Shown piece after piece: positions 52,355-60,922 of a DNA stretch of 64,000 nucleotides. This stretch comes from Nitrospira sp. GTDB lineage: Bacteria; Nitrospirota; Thermodesulfovibrionia; UBA6902. The stretch spans positions 1 through 64,000 of the forward strand of contig JADHUV010000008.1 of NCBI GenBank assembly GCA_016784355.1. Reading direction: 5' to 3'. Under the pieces are notes generated by a model. That model saw only the letters and a list, made by a program, of their open reading frames with translations, had not been told where the DNA came from and made no database searches. Position 1 is the stretch's first letter, and every line of letters begins with the position of its first letter. Both the position numbers and the translations under genes were made by a program.

Positions 52355-53119
52355 ATGGACAGCAGGCAGAAAGTCTGGTTCGTCGGGGCGGGTCCCGGAG
52401 ATCCTGATCTTATAACAGTCAAGGGCCGTAAACTTTTAGAACGGGCGGATGTTGTAATCTATGCCGGAAGCCTTGTGCATCCTGATGTTATGCAGGGTAT
52501 AAGCGCGGAGAAGCTTGATTCTGCGGGTATGGATCTTGATGATATTATAGGACATATAAAGTCCGCCTTAGATGGTAATAAAATGGTAGTGAGACTTCAC
52601 ACAGGAGATACATCATTTTACAGTGCGATATGTGAACAGATAGAGAGATTGCGTGATCTGGACGTGGATTATGAAGTCGTCCCTGGAGTGTCTTCCGCTA
52701 TGGCTGGCGCTGCTTTGCTGGGACAGGAACTGACCCTGCCCGAGGTTACGCAGACGGTTATAATTACCCGGATGGAGGGCAGGACTCCTGTGCCTGAAAA
52801 AGAGAAACTTGCTTCACTTGCACAGCATCGCGCCACCATGGTTATTTTTCTAAGTGTGGGCATGATAGATAAGGTCAGGGATGAACTCCTTACAGCATAT
52901 CCTGAGAGTACGCCGGTTGTCGTGGCTGAAAAGATATCATGGCCTGAGCAGCGTATTATTAGAGGCACGCTTGCTGATATTGCTGAAAAAGTTAAGGCTG
53001 CTGAAATAAAAAAGACCGCTCTTATATATGTAGGCGATGCGTTAGAGGCATCGGAAAAACAGCTGGGCAGAGAGTCACGGTTGTATCACAGGGAGTTTAA
53101 GCATGAGTACAGGAAGTAA
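52355..53119 (+). CDS. cbiF: Cobalt-precorrin-4 C11-methyltransferase
   Basis: This 254-residue enzyme shows VWFVGAGPGDPDLITVKGRK, DVVIYAGSLV, RLHTGDTSFYSAICEQIERL and VPGVSSAMAGAALLGQELTL, all typical of CbiF/CobM. It methylates C11 before ring contraction. It starts three bases after the cbiL stop and overlaps cbiG by 17 bases. Confidence 0.96.
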   Translation: MDSRQKVWFVGAGPGDPDLITVKGRKLLERADVVIYAGSLVHPDVMQGISAEKLDSAGMDLDDIIGHIKSALDGNKMVVRLHTGDTSFYSAICEQIERLRDLDVDYEVVPGVSSAMAGAALLGQELTLPEVTQTVIITRMEGRTPVPEKEKLASLAQHRATMVIFLSVGMIDKVRDELLTAYPESTPVVVAEKISWPEQRIIRGTLADIAEKVKAAEIKKTALIYVGDALEASEKQLGRESRLYHREFKHEYRK

Positions 53120-54134
53120 GACTGACAACAGGCTTGTTATATTTTATATCACCAGGGAAGGGTTTAATCTGGCCGGACGCATAGCCGTGAATTATACCGA
53201 GGTGGAAGTTTCGCGCTTTGATATCAGGTCATTTGCGGACAGATGGTCCACAGAAAAAAATATTATATGTATAATGGCTGCCGGCATCGTTGTTCGGACT
53301 GCTGCCCCGCTTTTACAGGATAAAAAAACAGATCCTGCGGTCGTGGTGCTGGATGAAAAAGGGGAGTTTGCGATCAGCCTGATAAGTGGACATCTGGGCG
53401 GGGCAAATCAGCTTGCCCGGGATATTGCGGGTCACCTGGGCGGGACGCCTGTTATTACGACGGCTTCTGATGTGCAGGGAAAGATTGCGCTTGACCTGTG
53501 GGCCAGAGATCATGGTTTGTTCGTTGAGGACTTCAGAGCTCTGAAAAATTTAAGCACTAAAATAGTTAATGGCGAAAAGATTAATGTTTATTCTGAGTAC
53601 AGCTATGAAAAAGGTGTGCCTGAGGAGTTTCAGGTGCAGGGTTCTTATGAGGGTGCTGATCTGATTATCTCCCCGCGAGATCTCAATACAGAGGCGTTAT
53701 GCATGAGGCCACCTGTTTTTTTTGCCGGCATAGGGTGCAACAGGGGGACGACTAAAGAAGAAATATATGAGGTTGTCAGGTCTGTTATGAAAGAGGCCGG
53801 CTTTGCCCTGCATTCGCTCTGCGGACTTGCTTCAATTGATCTGAAATCAGATGAACAGGGAATGCTTCAATATGCGGAAGAAAGCGGTCTGAATATTGTT
53901 TTTTACAGCAAGGAGGAACTCAACAGGATTGTAGATGTATGCAGTCTTGAGGTGTCTGATGCTGTGATGAAGGCGACAGGAGCCAAGGCGGTGGCAGAGC
54001 CCGCAGCGCTTATAAGTGCCATGTCTTCTCAGGGACTGATCAGCTCCCTGTCAGAATATTGCGAATTGGCGGTTAATAAACAGAAAAGGGGGAACGTAAC
54101 ATTAGCGATAGCAAAGGTGAAATATACGTTGTAG
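53103..54134 (+). CDS. cbiG: Cobalt-precorrin-5A hydrolase
   Basis: The 343-residue protein opens the delta-lactone of precorrin-5A, releasing acetaldehyde. It has IMAAGIVVRTAAPLLQDKKT, ISLISGHLGGANQLARDIAG and, in the C-terminal domain, FFAGIGCNRGTTKEEIYEVV then LHSLCGLASIDLKSDE. The C-terminal domain ends close to the start of cbiH, which lies in another frame inside it. Confidence 0.95.
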   Translation: MSTGSKTDNRLVIFYITREGFNLAGRIAVNYTEVEVSRFDIRSFADRWSTEKNIICIMAAGIVVRTAAPLLQDKKTDPAVVVLDEKGEFAISLISGHLGGANQLARDIAGHLGGTPVITTASDVQGKIALDLWARDHGLFVEDFRALKNLSTKIVNGEKINVYSEYSYEKGVPEEFQVQGSYEGADLIISPRDLNTEALCMRPPVFFAGIGCNRGTTKEEIYEVVRSVMKEAGFALHSLCGLASIDLKSDEQGMLQYAEESGLNIVFYSKEELNRIVDVCSLEVSDAVMKATGAKAVAEPAALISAMSSQGLISSLSEYCELAVNKQKRGNVTLAIAKVKYTL

Positions 54135-54883
54135 GAATAGGGCCCGGTGGCCTGGAGCATATGACTCCTGCGGCAAGACAGGCGGTTGAGGATGCAGAGA
54201 TAATAATTGGTTATAAGACTTATCTCGATCTCATAGCATCATTGATTGATGAAAAAAAGATTATGTCATCCGGCATGCGGCAGGAAGTGGACAGGTGCGC
54301 TAAGGCCGTTGATCTTGCAGCTGCAGGTAAAAAGGTCGCGATAATATGCAGTGGCGACCCGGGCATTTATGCTATGGCCGGTCTGGCCTTTGAGGTCTTG
54401 CGTGCGAAGGCGGCAGAGGGCGATATGGATGAACTGCCTGAGATTATCGTAGTGCCGGGGATACCGGCTTTAAGTGCTTCGGCATCACGGTTGGGGGCAC
54501 CTCTAATGCATGATTTTGCTGCAGTCAGCCTGAGTGATTTGCTTACACCATGGGAAGTGATTGAGAAAAGACTTGATGCAGCCGCCTCGGCTGATTTTGT
54601 AATCGCTATATACAACCCTAAGAGCAAGGGCCGTCCGGATCGTATAGACCGGGCACGCGATATACTGCTCCGGCACAAATCCGGAAGTACCCCGGTAGGA
54701 CTTGTCAGGGGCGCTACCAGGGAGAATGAAAAAATAGTCATAACCGATCTTGATAATATGCTTGATCATGAGATCGATATGCAGAGCACGGTCATAGTGG
54801 GTAATTCACAGACCTTTGTATGGAATGATAATATGGTAACCCCGAGAGGCTATTCTGGCAAGTACGAGTTAGGTGCAAAGTGA
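54101..54883 (+). CDS. cbiH: Cobalt-precorrin-3 C17-methyltransferase, apparent ATT start
   Basis: The first ATG of this frame (54161) falls after the SAM-binding motif. The codons before it read GEIYVVGIGPGGLEH, which every member of the family needs. Upstream the frame opens at 54081, and the only suitable initiation codon near a ribosome-binding site (AGGGGGA) is ATT at 54101, 8 bases downstream; no ATG, GTG or TTG is available. I therefore extend the gene to 54101 (260 residues). Further motifs are ICSGDPGIYAMAG, PGIPALSASASRLGAPLMHD and IAIYNPKSKGRPDRI. CbiH methylates C17 and contracts the ring. Confidence 0.9.
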   Translation: MSDSKGEIYVVGIGPGGLEHMTPAARQAVEDAEIIIGYKTYLDLIASLIDEKKIMSSGMRQEVDRCAKAVDLAAAGKKVAIICSGDPGIYAMAGLAFEVLRAKAAEGDMDELPEIIVVPGIPALSASASRLGAPLMHDFAAVSLSDLLTPWEVIEKRLDAAASADFVIAIYNPKSKGRPDRIDRARDILLRHKSGSTPVGLVRGATRENEKIVITDLDNMLDHEIDMQSTVIVGNSQTFVWNDNMVTPRGYSGKYELGAK

Positions 54884-54953
54884 TTGTCTTTAGATTACAT
54901 ATTAAACTGATCTTTGTGTCCGTGTCCCTCTGCCTGACGGCAGGCACGTCCGT

Positions 54954-56255
54954 ATGACTTCCAATAAAAAAAATAAAGCCGCCTTCCTCTGGGATGAATC
55001 CTTTTTATGGGGTCTTATGGCATATAAAGCCCTCTGCACCTCCGGCCTGCCGTTTGAATTAATCAGAGCTGAAGATATAAGAAAAGGTGCTCTGGATGAA
55101 TATCCGATGCTTTTTGTGCCGGGTGGATGGGCATCGAATAAGAGCGGTGCTCTTGGTGAAAAAGGTTTGGACGCCATCAGGCAGTTTGTTGAAAAAGGCG
55201 GAAGCTATCTTGGTTTCTGCGGTGGTGCCGGCCTTGCAACAAATGCCAGGGGTTGTCTGGGTCTGCTGGATGTAGACAGAAAGCCTACCAATGAAAGGGT
55301 CCCGAGTTTCAGCGGCAGGATAGAATTGAAGCTTCATGAGCATGAAATATGGACAGCAGACTCTCCCGCAGTTATATCAAAAGATAGCATAGAAGATGAT
55401 CTGCCAATCGTTACACATAAAACTTCCGGCATATATCATGCGTGGTGGCCTTCCCAGTTTACGATTAAAGACAGCAATATAAAGGTCCTGGCAAGTTATG
55501 GTAAGGCCATGCCTGATTCTTTTAGTTCTGACCTTAATGTCGGAGATGTCCGCAATAGCTGCAGTTGGCATGAGCTGGAGGAACAATATAAAATCAATCT
55601 TGACCCCGGAAAACTTTTTGATGAACCCGCGGTAATAGAGGGGAAATACGGCAGAGGCAGGGTCATGATCTCACTCGTCCATTTTGATACTCAAGGAGAT
55701 CCTGAAGGAGCTCAGGCTCTTGAAAGAATCTGGTCTTATCTGGGAGGTCTTGTCCCGGCCAGTGAAAAAAACACCGCTACTGTAGTGTCCTGTGGACGAG
55801 AGAAGGATGCTGTTCGAGTTGCCGGGGAACTATATGCTATATCACGCGAGCTTGTTTCCTTGGGAGAGAGGAATTTTCTCTGGTTTTGGCGAAATGCAAT
55901 GCTCCTTCATTGGCGGCGCGGGGTCCGGGGACTGGAATATAATACGTTGTTTATCATGATAAGAGAGATATTTGAGCAGGCCCGAAACGGTAGTGATATC
56001 AGTGTGGATGATCTTAAAATGATCCGGAGGCCTCTAAAGGAATTTGCCTTGAAGGCAGCCAAACTGTTAGTGCTGGAGCGGTTTGAGATGCAGAAAGGGA
56101 ATTTTATGACATTTGCCGATTGTGATAATCCTGAGGTCAGGGTCTTGCGAGGCGAGCTTTTTTCGGCATCGAAAAGTCATGGGGGCAGGTTTAAGGAGTT
56201 GCTTGATATTACCGACAGCTGCCTTATACGAATACTTACGGGGAATGAAGGTTGA
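54954..56255 (+). CDS. BPL-N (amidotransferase-like) domain protein
   Basis: The 433-residue protein begins with a class-I glutamine-amidotransferase-like domain of BPL-N type: AAFLWDESFLWGLMAYKALC, MLFVPGGWASNKSG and YLGFCGGAGLATN, with a possible nucleophile Cys in the last. It runs to about residue 270. The rest is helical, without recognised motif. BPL-N domains occur on biotin-protein ligases, but no ligase domain is present here. It follows cbiH by 70 bases on the same strand, so a role in corrinoid metabolism is possible but unproven. Confidence 0.65.
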   Translation: MTSNKKNKAAFLWDESFLWGLMAYKALCTSGLPFELIRAEDIRKGALDEYPMLFVPGGWASNKSGALGEKGLDAIRQFVEKGGSYLGFCGGAGLATNARGCLGLLDVDRKPTNERVPSFSGRIELKLHEHEIWTADSPAVISKDSIEDDLPIVTHKTSGIYHAWWPSQFTIKDSNIKVLASYGKAMPDSFSSDLNVGDVRNSCSWHELEEQYKINLDPGKLFDEPAVIEGKYGRGRVMISLVHFDTQGDPEGAQALERIWSYLGGLVPASEKNTATVVSCGREKDAVRVAGELYAISRELVSLGERNFLWFWRNAMLLHWRRGVRGLEYNTLFIMIREIFEQARNGSDISVDDLKMIRRPLKEFALKAAKLLVLERFEMQKGNFMTFADCDNPEVRVLRGELFSASKSHGGRFKELLDITDSCLIRILTGNEG

Positions 56256-56451
56256 TTTGCAGCTCAGTAGTGCAGTGCTGAACGCGGTTACTCTCCCGAC
56301 TTGTAGGATTCAACTCATACCGAGATCGGGAGATCAATTCGCCGCCTGTCATCCTGAACTTGATTCAGGATCCCCGGAATAACGAGATTCTGAATTAAAT
56401 TCAGAATGACAGTACATTCTTTTTGTATACGCTTTTGATAGTTCAGGACAG
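56256..56451. other. Intergenic with REP-like element
   Basis: The gap between two converging genes contains the palindromic element at 56347-56411 and a possible TACCGAGATCGGG short hairpin before it. No gene is seen. Confidence 0.4.
56347..56411. repeat. REP-like palindromic element C
   Basis: The 65-base element has TGTCAT and ATGACA ends and two hairpins, TCCTGAACTTGATTCAGGA and TTCTGAATTAAATTCAGAA. It has the same design as elements A and B near 48111 and 48355. Confidence 0.8.
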
Positions 56452-56967
56452 TTAAAGCCATTTCTCTATCATTGCGAGGGTCTCTTCACTGTCCCATTCT
56501 CCCGGGCCTACGATTTTTTCGCGGATTATGCCTTCTTTGTCTATGATAAAGGTCTCTGGTACACCGGTTATGCCGAACATCTTGGCCGACTCATTACCCG
56601 GACTTATGAGAGTAGGAGGGCTGACAGGCTGTTTCTTTTTATAATCAACGAGATTTGCAGGATCATCCCTGAAAAGCATGCCCAGCATCTGAAAGTCTCT
56701 GCCCTGCATTATTTTAAAGAGGGCCTCTTTTGAGGGCATCTCTGCCTTGCATGTTACGCACCAGGTCGCCCAGAAATTAATAAATACTACTTTGCCCTTA
56801 AGGTCGGTAAGCTTCCATAATTTACCGTCTGCATCATAAAGTTCAAATTTTGGCGCAGGATTGCCTATAGATGCTACTTCTTCATACTTCTTTGTTTCCG
56901 GCATTAAAAACATCGCGGCAACGGCCAGGGCTATAATAATTATCAGTATTGGTCCTTTGTTATTCAT
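56452..56967 (-). CDS. TlpA/ResA-like thioredoxin-fold protein
   Basis: I use the ATG at 56967, which has GGAGGAATA before it. The 171-residue protein has a membrane anchor (residues 6-22), then GNPAPKFELYDADGKLWKLT and the active-site INFWATWCVTCKAEMP (CVTC). It ends with TGVPETFIIDKEG, the cis-proline loop. Such proteins reduce disulfides in the periplasm, for example in cytochrome c maturation; the partner is not seen here. Confidence 0.88.
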   Translation of the reverse strand: MNNKGPILIIIIALAVAAMFLMPETKKYEEVASIGNPAPKFELYDADGKLWKLTDLKGKVVFINFWATWCVTCKAEMPSKEALFKIMQGRDFQMLGMLFRDDPANLVDYKKKQPVSPPTLISPGNESAKMFGITGVPETFIIDKEGIIREKIVGPGEWDSEETLAMIEKWL

Positions 56968-57086
56968 TATTCCTCCAGTCAATTAATAGTAAATGTAGTA
57001 TATATACTTTTTATGAAAAAACTATGAAGGCTAGTATAGCAATTCAGGGCAATATAATCATTAATAATAAGCGGTAGTTTTACAGC

Positions 57087-57563
57087 TTAAATAGCTTTTA
57101 AGGTGCATACCGCCTGCGCTGCAATACCCTCACCCCTGCCTGTAAATCCCATTCCCTCATTTGTCTTTGCTTTTATGTTGATACAATCTGCCGGGATTCC
57201 GGCTCGTGCGATATTAGTTTTTATCGAGGCTATATGCGGAAGCAGTTTTGGCTTTTCAAGAATCACCACTGCATCGACCCATTCTATGGAAAAACCTTTA
57301 TTCGCAGCCATTTTAATGATGGATTCGAGTAACATTATGCTTGAGGCATCTTTCCATTTACTATCGGTATCAGGGAAGTGTCTGCCTATATCTCCCTCGC
57401 CTAGGGCACCTATTATCGCATCGATTATTGCATGGCTAAGTACATCAGCATCAGAGTGTCCTGCAAGTCCCTTTTCAAACGGTATCTCTGTTCCTCCAAG
57501 GATTAGTTTTCGGTCAGGTACCAGTCTGTGGGAATCGTAACCTATTCCTATCCGCATAGTCAT
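57087..57563 (-). CDS. ispF: 2-C-methyl-D-erythritol 2,4-cyclodiphosphate synthase
   Basis: The 158-residue enzyme has MRIGIGYDSHRLVP with the metal-binding D and H, GHSDADVLSHAIIDAIIGAL, GDIGRHFPDTD and INIKAKTNEGMGFTGRGEGI. It closes the cyclic diphosphate in the MEP pathway. A start at the third codon is equally possible. It overlaps ispD by four bases. Confidence 0.96.
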   Translation of the reverse strand: MTMRIGIGYDSHRLVPDRKLILGGTEIPFEKGLAGHSDADVLSHAIIDAIIGALGEGDIGRHFPDTDSKWKDASSIMLLESIIKMAANKGFSIEWVDAVVILEKPKLLPHIASIKTNIARAGIPADCINIKAKTNEGMGFTGRGEGIAAQAVCTLKAI

Positions 57564-58276
57564 GATATTCCTTTGTGAAGAAGATAGGTAACAAGTCCTA
57601 TGTCCTCTGGTGTAGTGACCTTTATGTTCAGCGGACTTCCGGTAATCACCCTTACCCTGCCTCCCGCTTTCTCTACCAGAGCAGCATCATCTGTGGCATA
57701 AAAAGATTCTGCTCCTGCGGTTTCATAAGCGCTTAGTATCGTCTCAAGACGGAAGGCCTGAGGCGTCTGTATAGCCCTGAAGCTTTCACGGTTTACGGTT
57801 GAGATCACTATCCCTTCAGAATCTACTGTCTTTAAGGTATCCCTTGCGGTTACTCCGGGGATTGCCCCTTCAACTCCTTTGATACCTTCCAGCAGGCTTT
57901 CAATCGTGTGCCCAGGTATGATGGGGCGTGCACCGTCATGTATCAGGACTACGATATCTTTTCGGGATATCCCTTCAGGGCATTTCAGTTCTTGAAGGGC
58001 GTTGTATATTGAGTCCTGCCTCTCATTTCCGCCCGGTACAATCTGGGTGACCTTGTGAAGCTCATGCTGTTTTGTCAGTGCCCTGCAATGCTCTATATCT
58101 TCACTCCTGACAGAAAGTATGATCTGATTTATCAGTACTTGAGCCTGCAGGCTTTTAAGGGTATGAACTAAAAGTGGGATTCCCTCTATATCAAAGTACG
58201 TTTTAAGGTTTTCCTGTCCGAAACGCTTACCTGTACCGGCGGCGGGGACTATGGCCACTATGTACTGAATGCTCAA
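57560..58276 (-). CDS. ispD: 2-C-methyl-D-erythritol 4-phosphate cytidylyltransferase
   Basis: The frame is open to 58330, but the family start SIQYIVAIVPAAGTGKRFGQ coincides with a TTG at 58276 preceded by GGAGCAATA. I use that; longer versions would run into the preceding gene. The CTP-binding AAGTGKRFG, VLIHDGARP and IQTPQAFRLE motifs are present. It makes CDP-methylerythritol; the next gene ispF acts two steps later. Confidence 0.93.
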   Translation of the reverse strand: MSIQYIVAIVPAAGTGKRFGQENLKTYFDIEGIPLLVHTLKSLQAQVLINQIILSVRSEDIEHCRALTKQHELHKVTQIVPGGNERQDSIYNALQELKCPEGISRKDIVVLIHDGARPIIPGHTIESLLEGIKGVEGAIPGVTARDTLKTVDSEGIVISTVNRESFRAIQTPQAFRLETILSAYETAGAESFYATDDAALVEKAGGRVRVITGSPLNIKVTTPEDIGLVTYLLHKGIS

Positions 58277-58292
58277 TATTGCTCCATTTTTA

Positions 58293-59282
58293 TTAAGATG
58301 ACTTGTCCCCATCTTCTTTGAGTTTTGCAAATATCATCCGTCCGGCAGTTGTTTGCAGAACGCTGGTCACGGTTACATCGGCCTGATTATTGATGGACCT
58401 TCTGGCATTGTCTACCACGACCATAGTGCCGTCATCAAGGTATCCTACGCCCTGATTGGACTCTTTGCCTTCCTTGGCTATAAATATGCTCATTTTCTCG
58501 CCCGGCAGGACGACTGGTTTCAGGGCATTGGAAAGCTCATTCAGGTTTAAAACGGTAACACCTTGAAGTTCCGCGACTTTGTTGAGATTAAAGTCATTGG
58601 TAATGATCTTGGCACCATGAAGCCTGGCCAGCGCCACAAGTTTGGCATCGACCTCTTTTATCTTTGGAAAATCTTCATCTACGATCTTTACGGTTACTGT
58701 CGATATCTTCTGGATTTTATGAAGCATATCCAGTCCGCGCCGACCCCTGGCCCTTCTTAGAGAATCTGCTGAATCTGCGATAAGCTGAAGCTCATGTAAA
58801 ATAAACTGAGGGATTATAAACGTGCCTTCAATAAAGCCTGCTTCGCAGACATCCACTATCCTGCCGTCTATGATCACACTCGTATCTATAATTTTTATAA
58901 GACTTTCATCTGTCCTGCTTCGGAAGGCCTTTACTATATTTGAGAGAGTAAAGTCCTTGCCGGCCCTGAAGCCCAGAAGAAGGCCGCTGTACCCGAATAG
59001 GGCATTGAATGTCAGGGCGATGTAGGTACCGTCTATATTTGTGAAAATTTCCTTTATAGGCAGGTATATGAGTTTTGCAAACAATAGACCTATCCCCAGT
59101 CCTGCAAGTCCGCCTACGATCGTTCCAAAACCCAGCATGGTCGTAAGGTACTCAATGATAAGTGCAATTATGCCAATGCCTGCTCCCCAGAGGATGCCCT
59201 GTGATGCCATGGCCTCTCTAAGGCCGATTATATAACCGCCAGCCACAAAAACAAGGAAAAAGATAACTTTATAGAGCACCAT
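58293..59282 (-). CDS. PIN/TRAM membrane protein (YacL-type)
   Basis: The 329-residue protein has four membrane helices in the first 105 residues. A PIN nuclease domain with KIIDTSVIIDGRIVDVCEAG, FILHELQLIADS and IITNDFNLNKVA follows, and then a C-terminal TRAM domain (GVGYLDDGTMVVVDNARRSI). This is the Bacillus YacL arrangement. It commonly neighbours ispD, as here. RNA cleavage is likely but the target is unknown. Confidence 0.9.
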   Translation of the reverse strand: MVLYKVIFFLVFVAGGYIIGLREAMASQGILWGAGIGIIALIIEYLTTMLGFGTIVGGLAGLGIGLLFAKLIYLPIKEIFTNIDGTYIALTFNALFGYSGLLLGFRAGKDFTLSNIVKAFRSRTDESLIKIIDTSVIIDGRIVDVCEAGFIEGTFIIPQFILHELQLIADSADSLRRARGRRGLDMLHKIQKISTVTVKIVDEDFPKIKEVDAKLVALARLHGAKIITNDFNLNKVAELQGVTVLNLNELSNALKPVVLPGEKMSIFIAKEGKESNQGVGYLDDGTMVVVDNARRSINNQADVTVTSVLQTTAGRMIFAKLKEDGDKSS

Positions 59283-59294
59283 ATTAACGTCCTT

Positions 59295-60770
59295 TTAAGA
59301 ATAAATTTTAAATGTTATATAAAACTTGTTACCACTTCGGTTTATAAATAATAATAATGTATCACCCTCCCGGGTATTTTTGGTGAGCTTATTAAAAGTG
59401 GTCAGGTCGCTTACCCTTTTTTTATTTATTTCTTGAATGACATCGCCCTTTTTAAGACCTGCATTCTCTGCCGGGCTGCCATTTTCAATATTTACTACTA
59501 CCACCCCGGATTCGTTCCTTGAGAGGCCGAGTTGTTTAGCTATCTCGCGAGTCAGGTTCATAACGCTGAAGCCGGCAAGGCTGTTTTCTTCTTTTAAAGC
59601 AGGTTCCTCGTGAGAATCGGGCATGGTCCTGGCAATATCACTCGGGAATTCTGAGACCCTGGTAGTCAGTTCCACGGTTTTACCGTTTCTTATGACCTTT
59701 AGGATCATTTCGCTGTCGACTGTGCTTTGAGCAACCACGTTTCTCAACGTTTCTACGTTTTCAATCGTTTTGTCATTGACCTCAATAATTATATCACCCC
59801 TCTGCATGCCGGATTTCTCAGCAGGGCTGTTTTTAAATATATCGGTCACGATTGCTCCTGAGGGAGAGAGTAGGTGAAACTCATCTGCCAGCTCAGGTGT
59901 AAGGTTTTGTATGGTTATTCCCAGCCATCCACGGGTGACCTTGCCCTGCTTTATTAATTGAGTCATGACTGCGTGAGCCATATTGCTTGGTACCGCAAAC
60001 CCGATACCCTGGTATCCACCGGTGCGGGAGAATATGGCGGTGTTAATGCCTATAAGTTCACCTTTGGCGCTGACAAGCGGTCCCCCGGAATTCCCGGGGT
60101 TTATTGCAGCATCGGTCTGGATAAAGTCTTCATAATCCGCAATTCCGACATTGGCCCGGCCTACGGCGCTGACTATCCCCATGGTAACCGTATGCCCCAG
60201 ACTGTATGGGTTGCCGAATGCAAGTACGAACTCGCCTACCTGCAGGGTGTCGGAATCCCCCCAGTTTATGGCAGGCAGGTTTTCGGCCGAAATTTTTATG
60301 ACAGCCAGATCTGTTTTGGGATCGGTCCCGATTATTTTCCCAATGTACGTTTCCTTGTTGTACATCGTGACCTTTATCTTATCTGCCTTTTCTACTACAT
60401 GATTGTTGGTAATTATGAAGCCGTCAGGTGATACCAGTACCCCTGATCCAAGACTTTCTTCCTTCCATTGTCTCGGAGGTCGCTGAGAATCAGGGTTGTC
60501 ACTGAAAGGGCTCTCGAAAAAATGTGAAAAAGGGTTAAGCTCTTTTTTATCGACTATTTTTGATGAGGATATATTAACAACCAGCGGACTTATCACCTTG
60601 ACTATGCCGGAAAAAGCTGTACCTTTTCCTGCCGGAGCGTCCGGTAGCTGAATGCTGTATGTATAAGGTGGTGGATCTGTTTTTTTATTAAAGATATCAT
60701 ACCTGTCACCGGCGATAAGGCCAGCTGCAAGTGCGATAATAATGAAAAAAAAGGAAGTGATATTTTTCAT
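59295..60770 (-). CDS. HtrA/DegQ-family serine protease with two PDZ domains
   Basis: The 491-residue protein has a signal/anchor helix (residues 4-20). A trypsin-like domain follows with the triad His in ITNNHVVEKAD, Asp in DPKTDLAVIKI and Ser in DAAINPGNSGGPLVS. The two PDZ domains begin near GWLGITIQNLTPELADEF and FSVMNLTREIAKQLGLS. It is a periplasmic protease-chaperone. It lies upstream of the PIN/TRAM, ispD and ispF genes on the same strand. Confidence 0.94.
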   Translation of the reverse strand: MKNITSFFFIIIALAAGLIAGDRYDIFNKKTDPPPYTYSIQLPDAPAGKGTAFSGIVKVISPLVVNISSSKIVDKKELNPFSHFFESPFSDNPDSQRPPRQWKEESLGSGVLVSPDGFIITNNHVVEKADKIKVTMYNKETYIGKIIGTDPKTDLAVIKISAENLPAINWGDSDTLQVGEFVLAFGNPYSLGHTVTMGIVSAVGRANVGIADYEDFIQTDAAINPGNSGGPLVSAKGELIGINTAIFSRTGGYQGIGFAVPSNMAHAVMTQLIKQGKVTRGWLGITIQNLTPELADEFHLLSPSGAIVTDIFKNSPAEKSGMQRGDIIIEVNDKTIENVETLRNVVAQSTVDSEMILKVIRNGKTVELTTRVSEFPSDIARTMPDSHEEPALKEENSLAGFSVMNLTREIAKQLGLSRNESGVVVVNIENGSPAENAGLKKGDVIQEINKKRVSDLTTFNKLTKNTREGDTLLLFINRSGNKFYITFKIYS

Positions 60771-60922
60771 TAGTCAAATTATACATCTGATGGTTTAACC
60801 TTGTAAACCCCATTCAATAAATAATATTTTAGTAGTTAAATGTTGTATTTATAAATATGCTAAACTGGGACAGATCAGCAGTAAGTTTTTTTTAATAATA
60901 ATGATCGTTCTGTGTCCATAAT

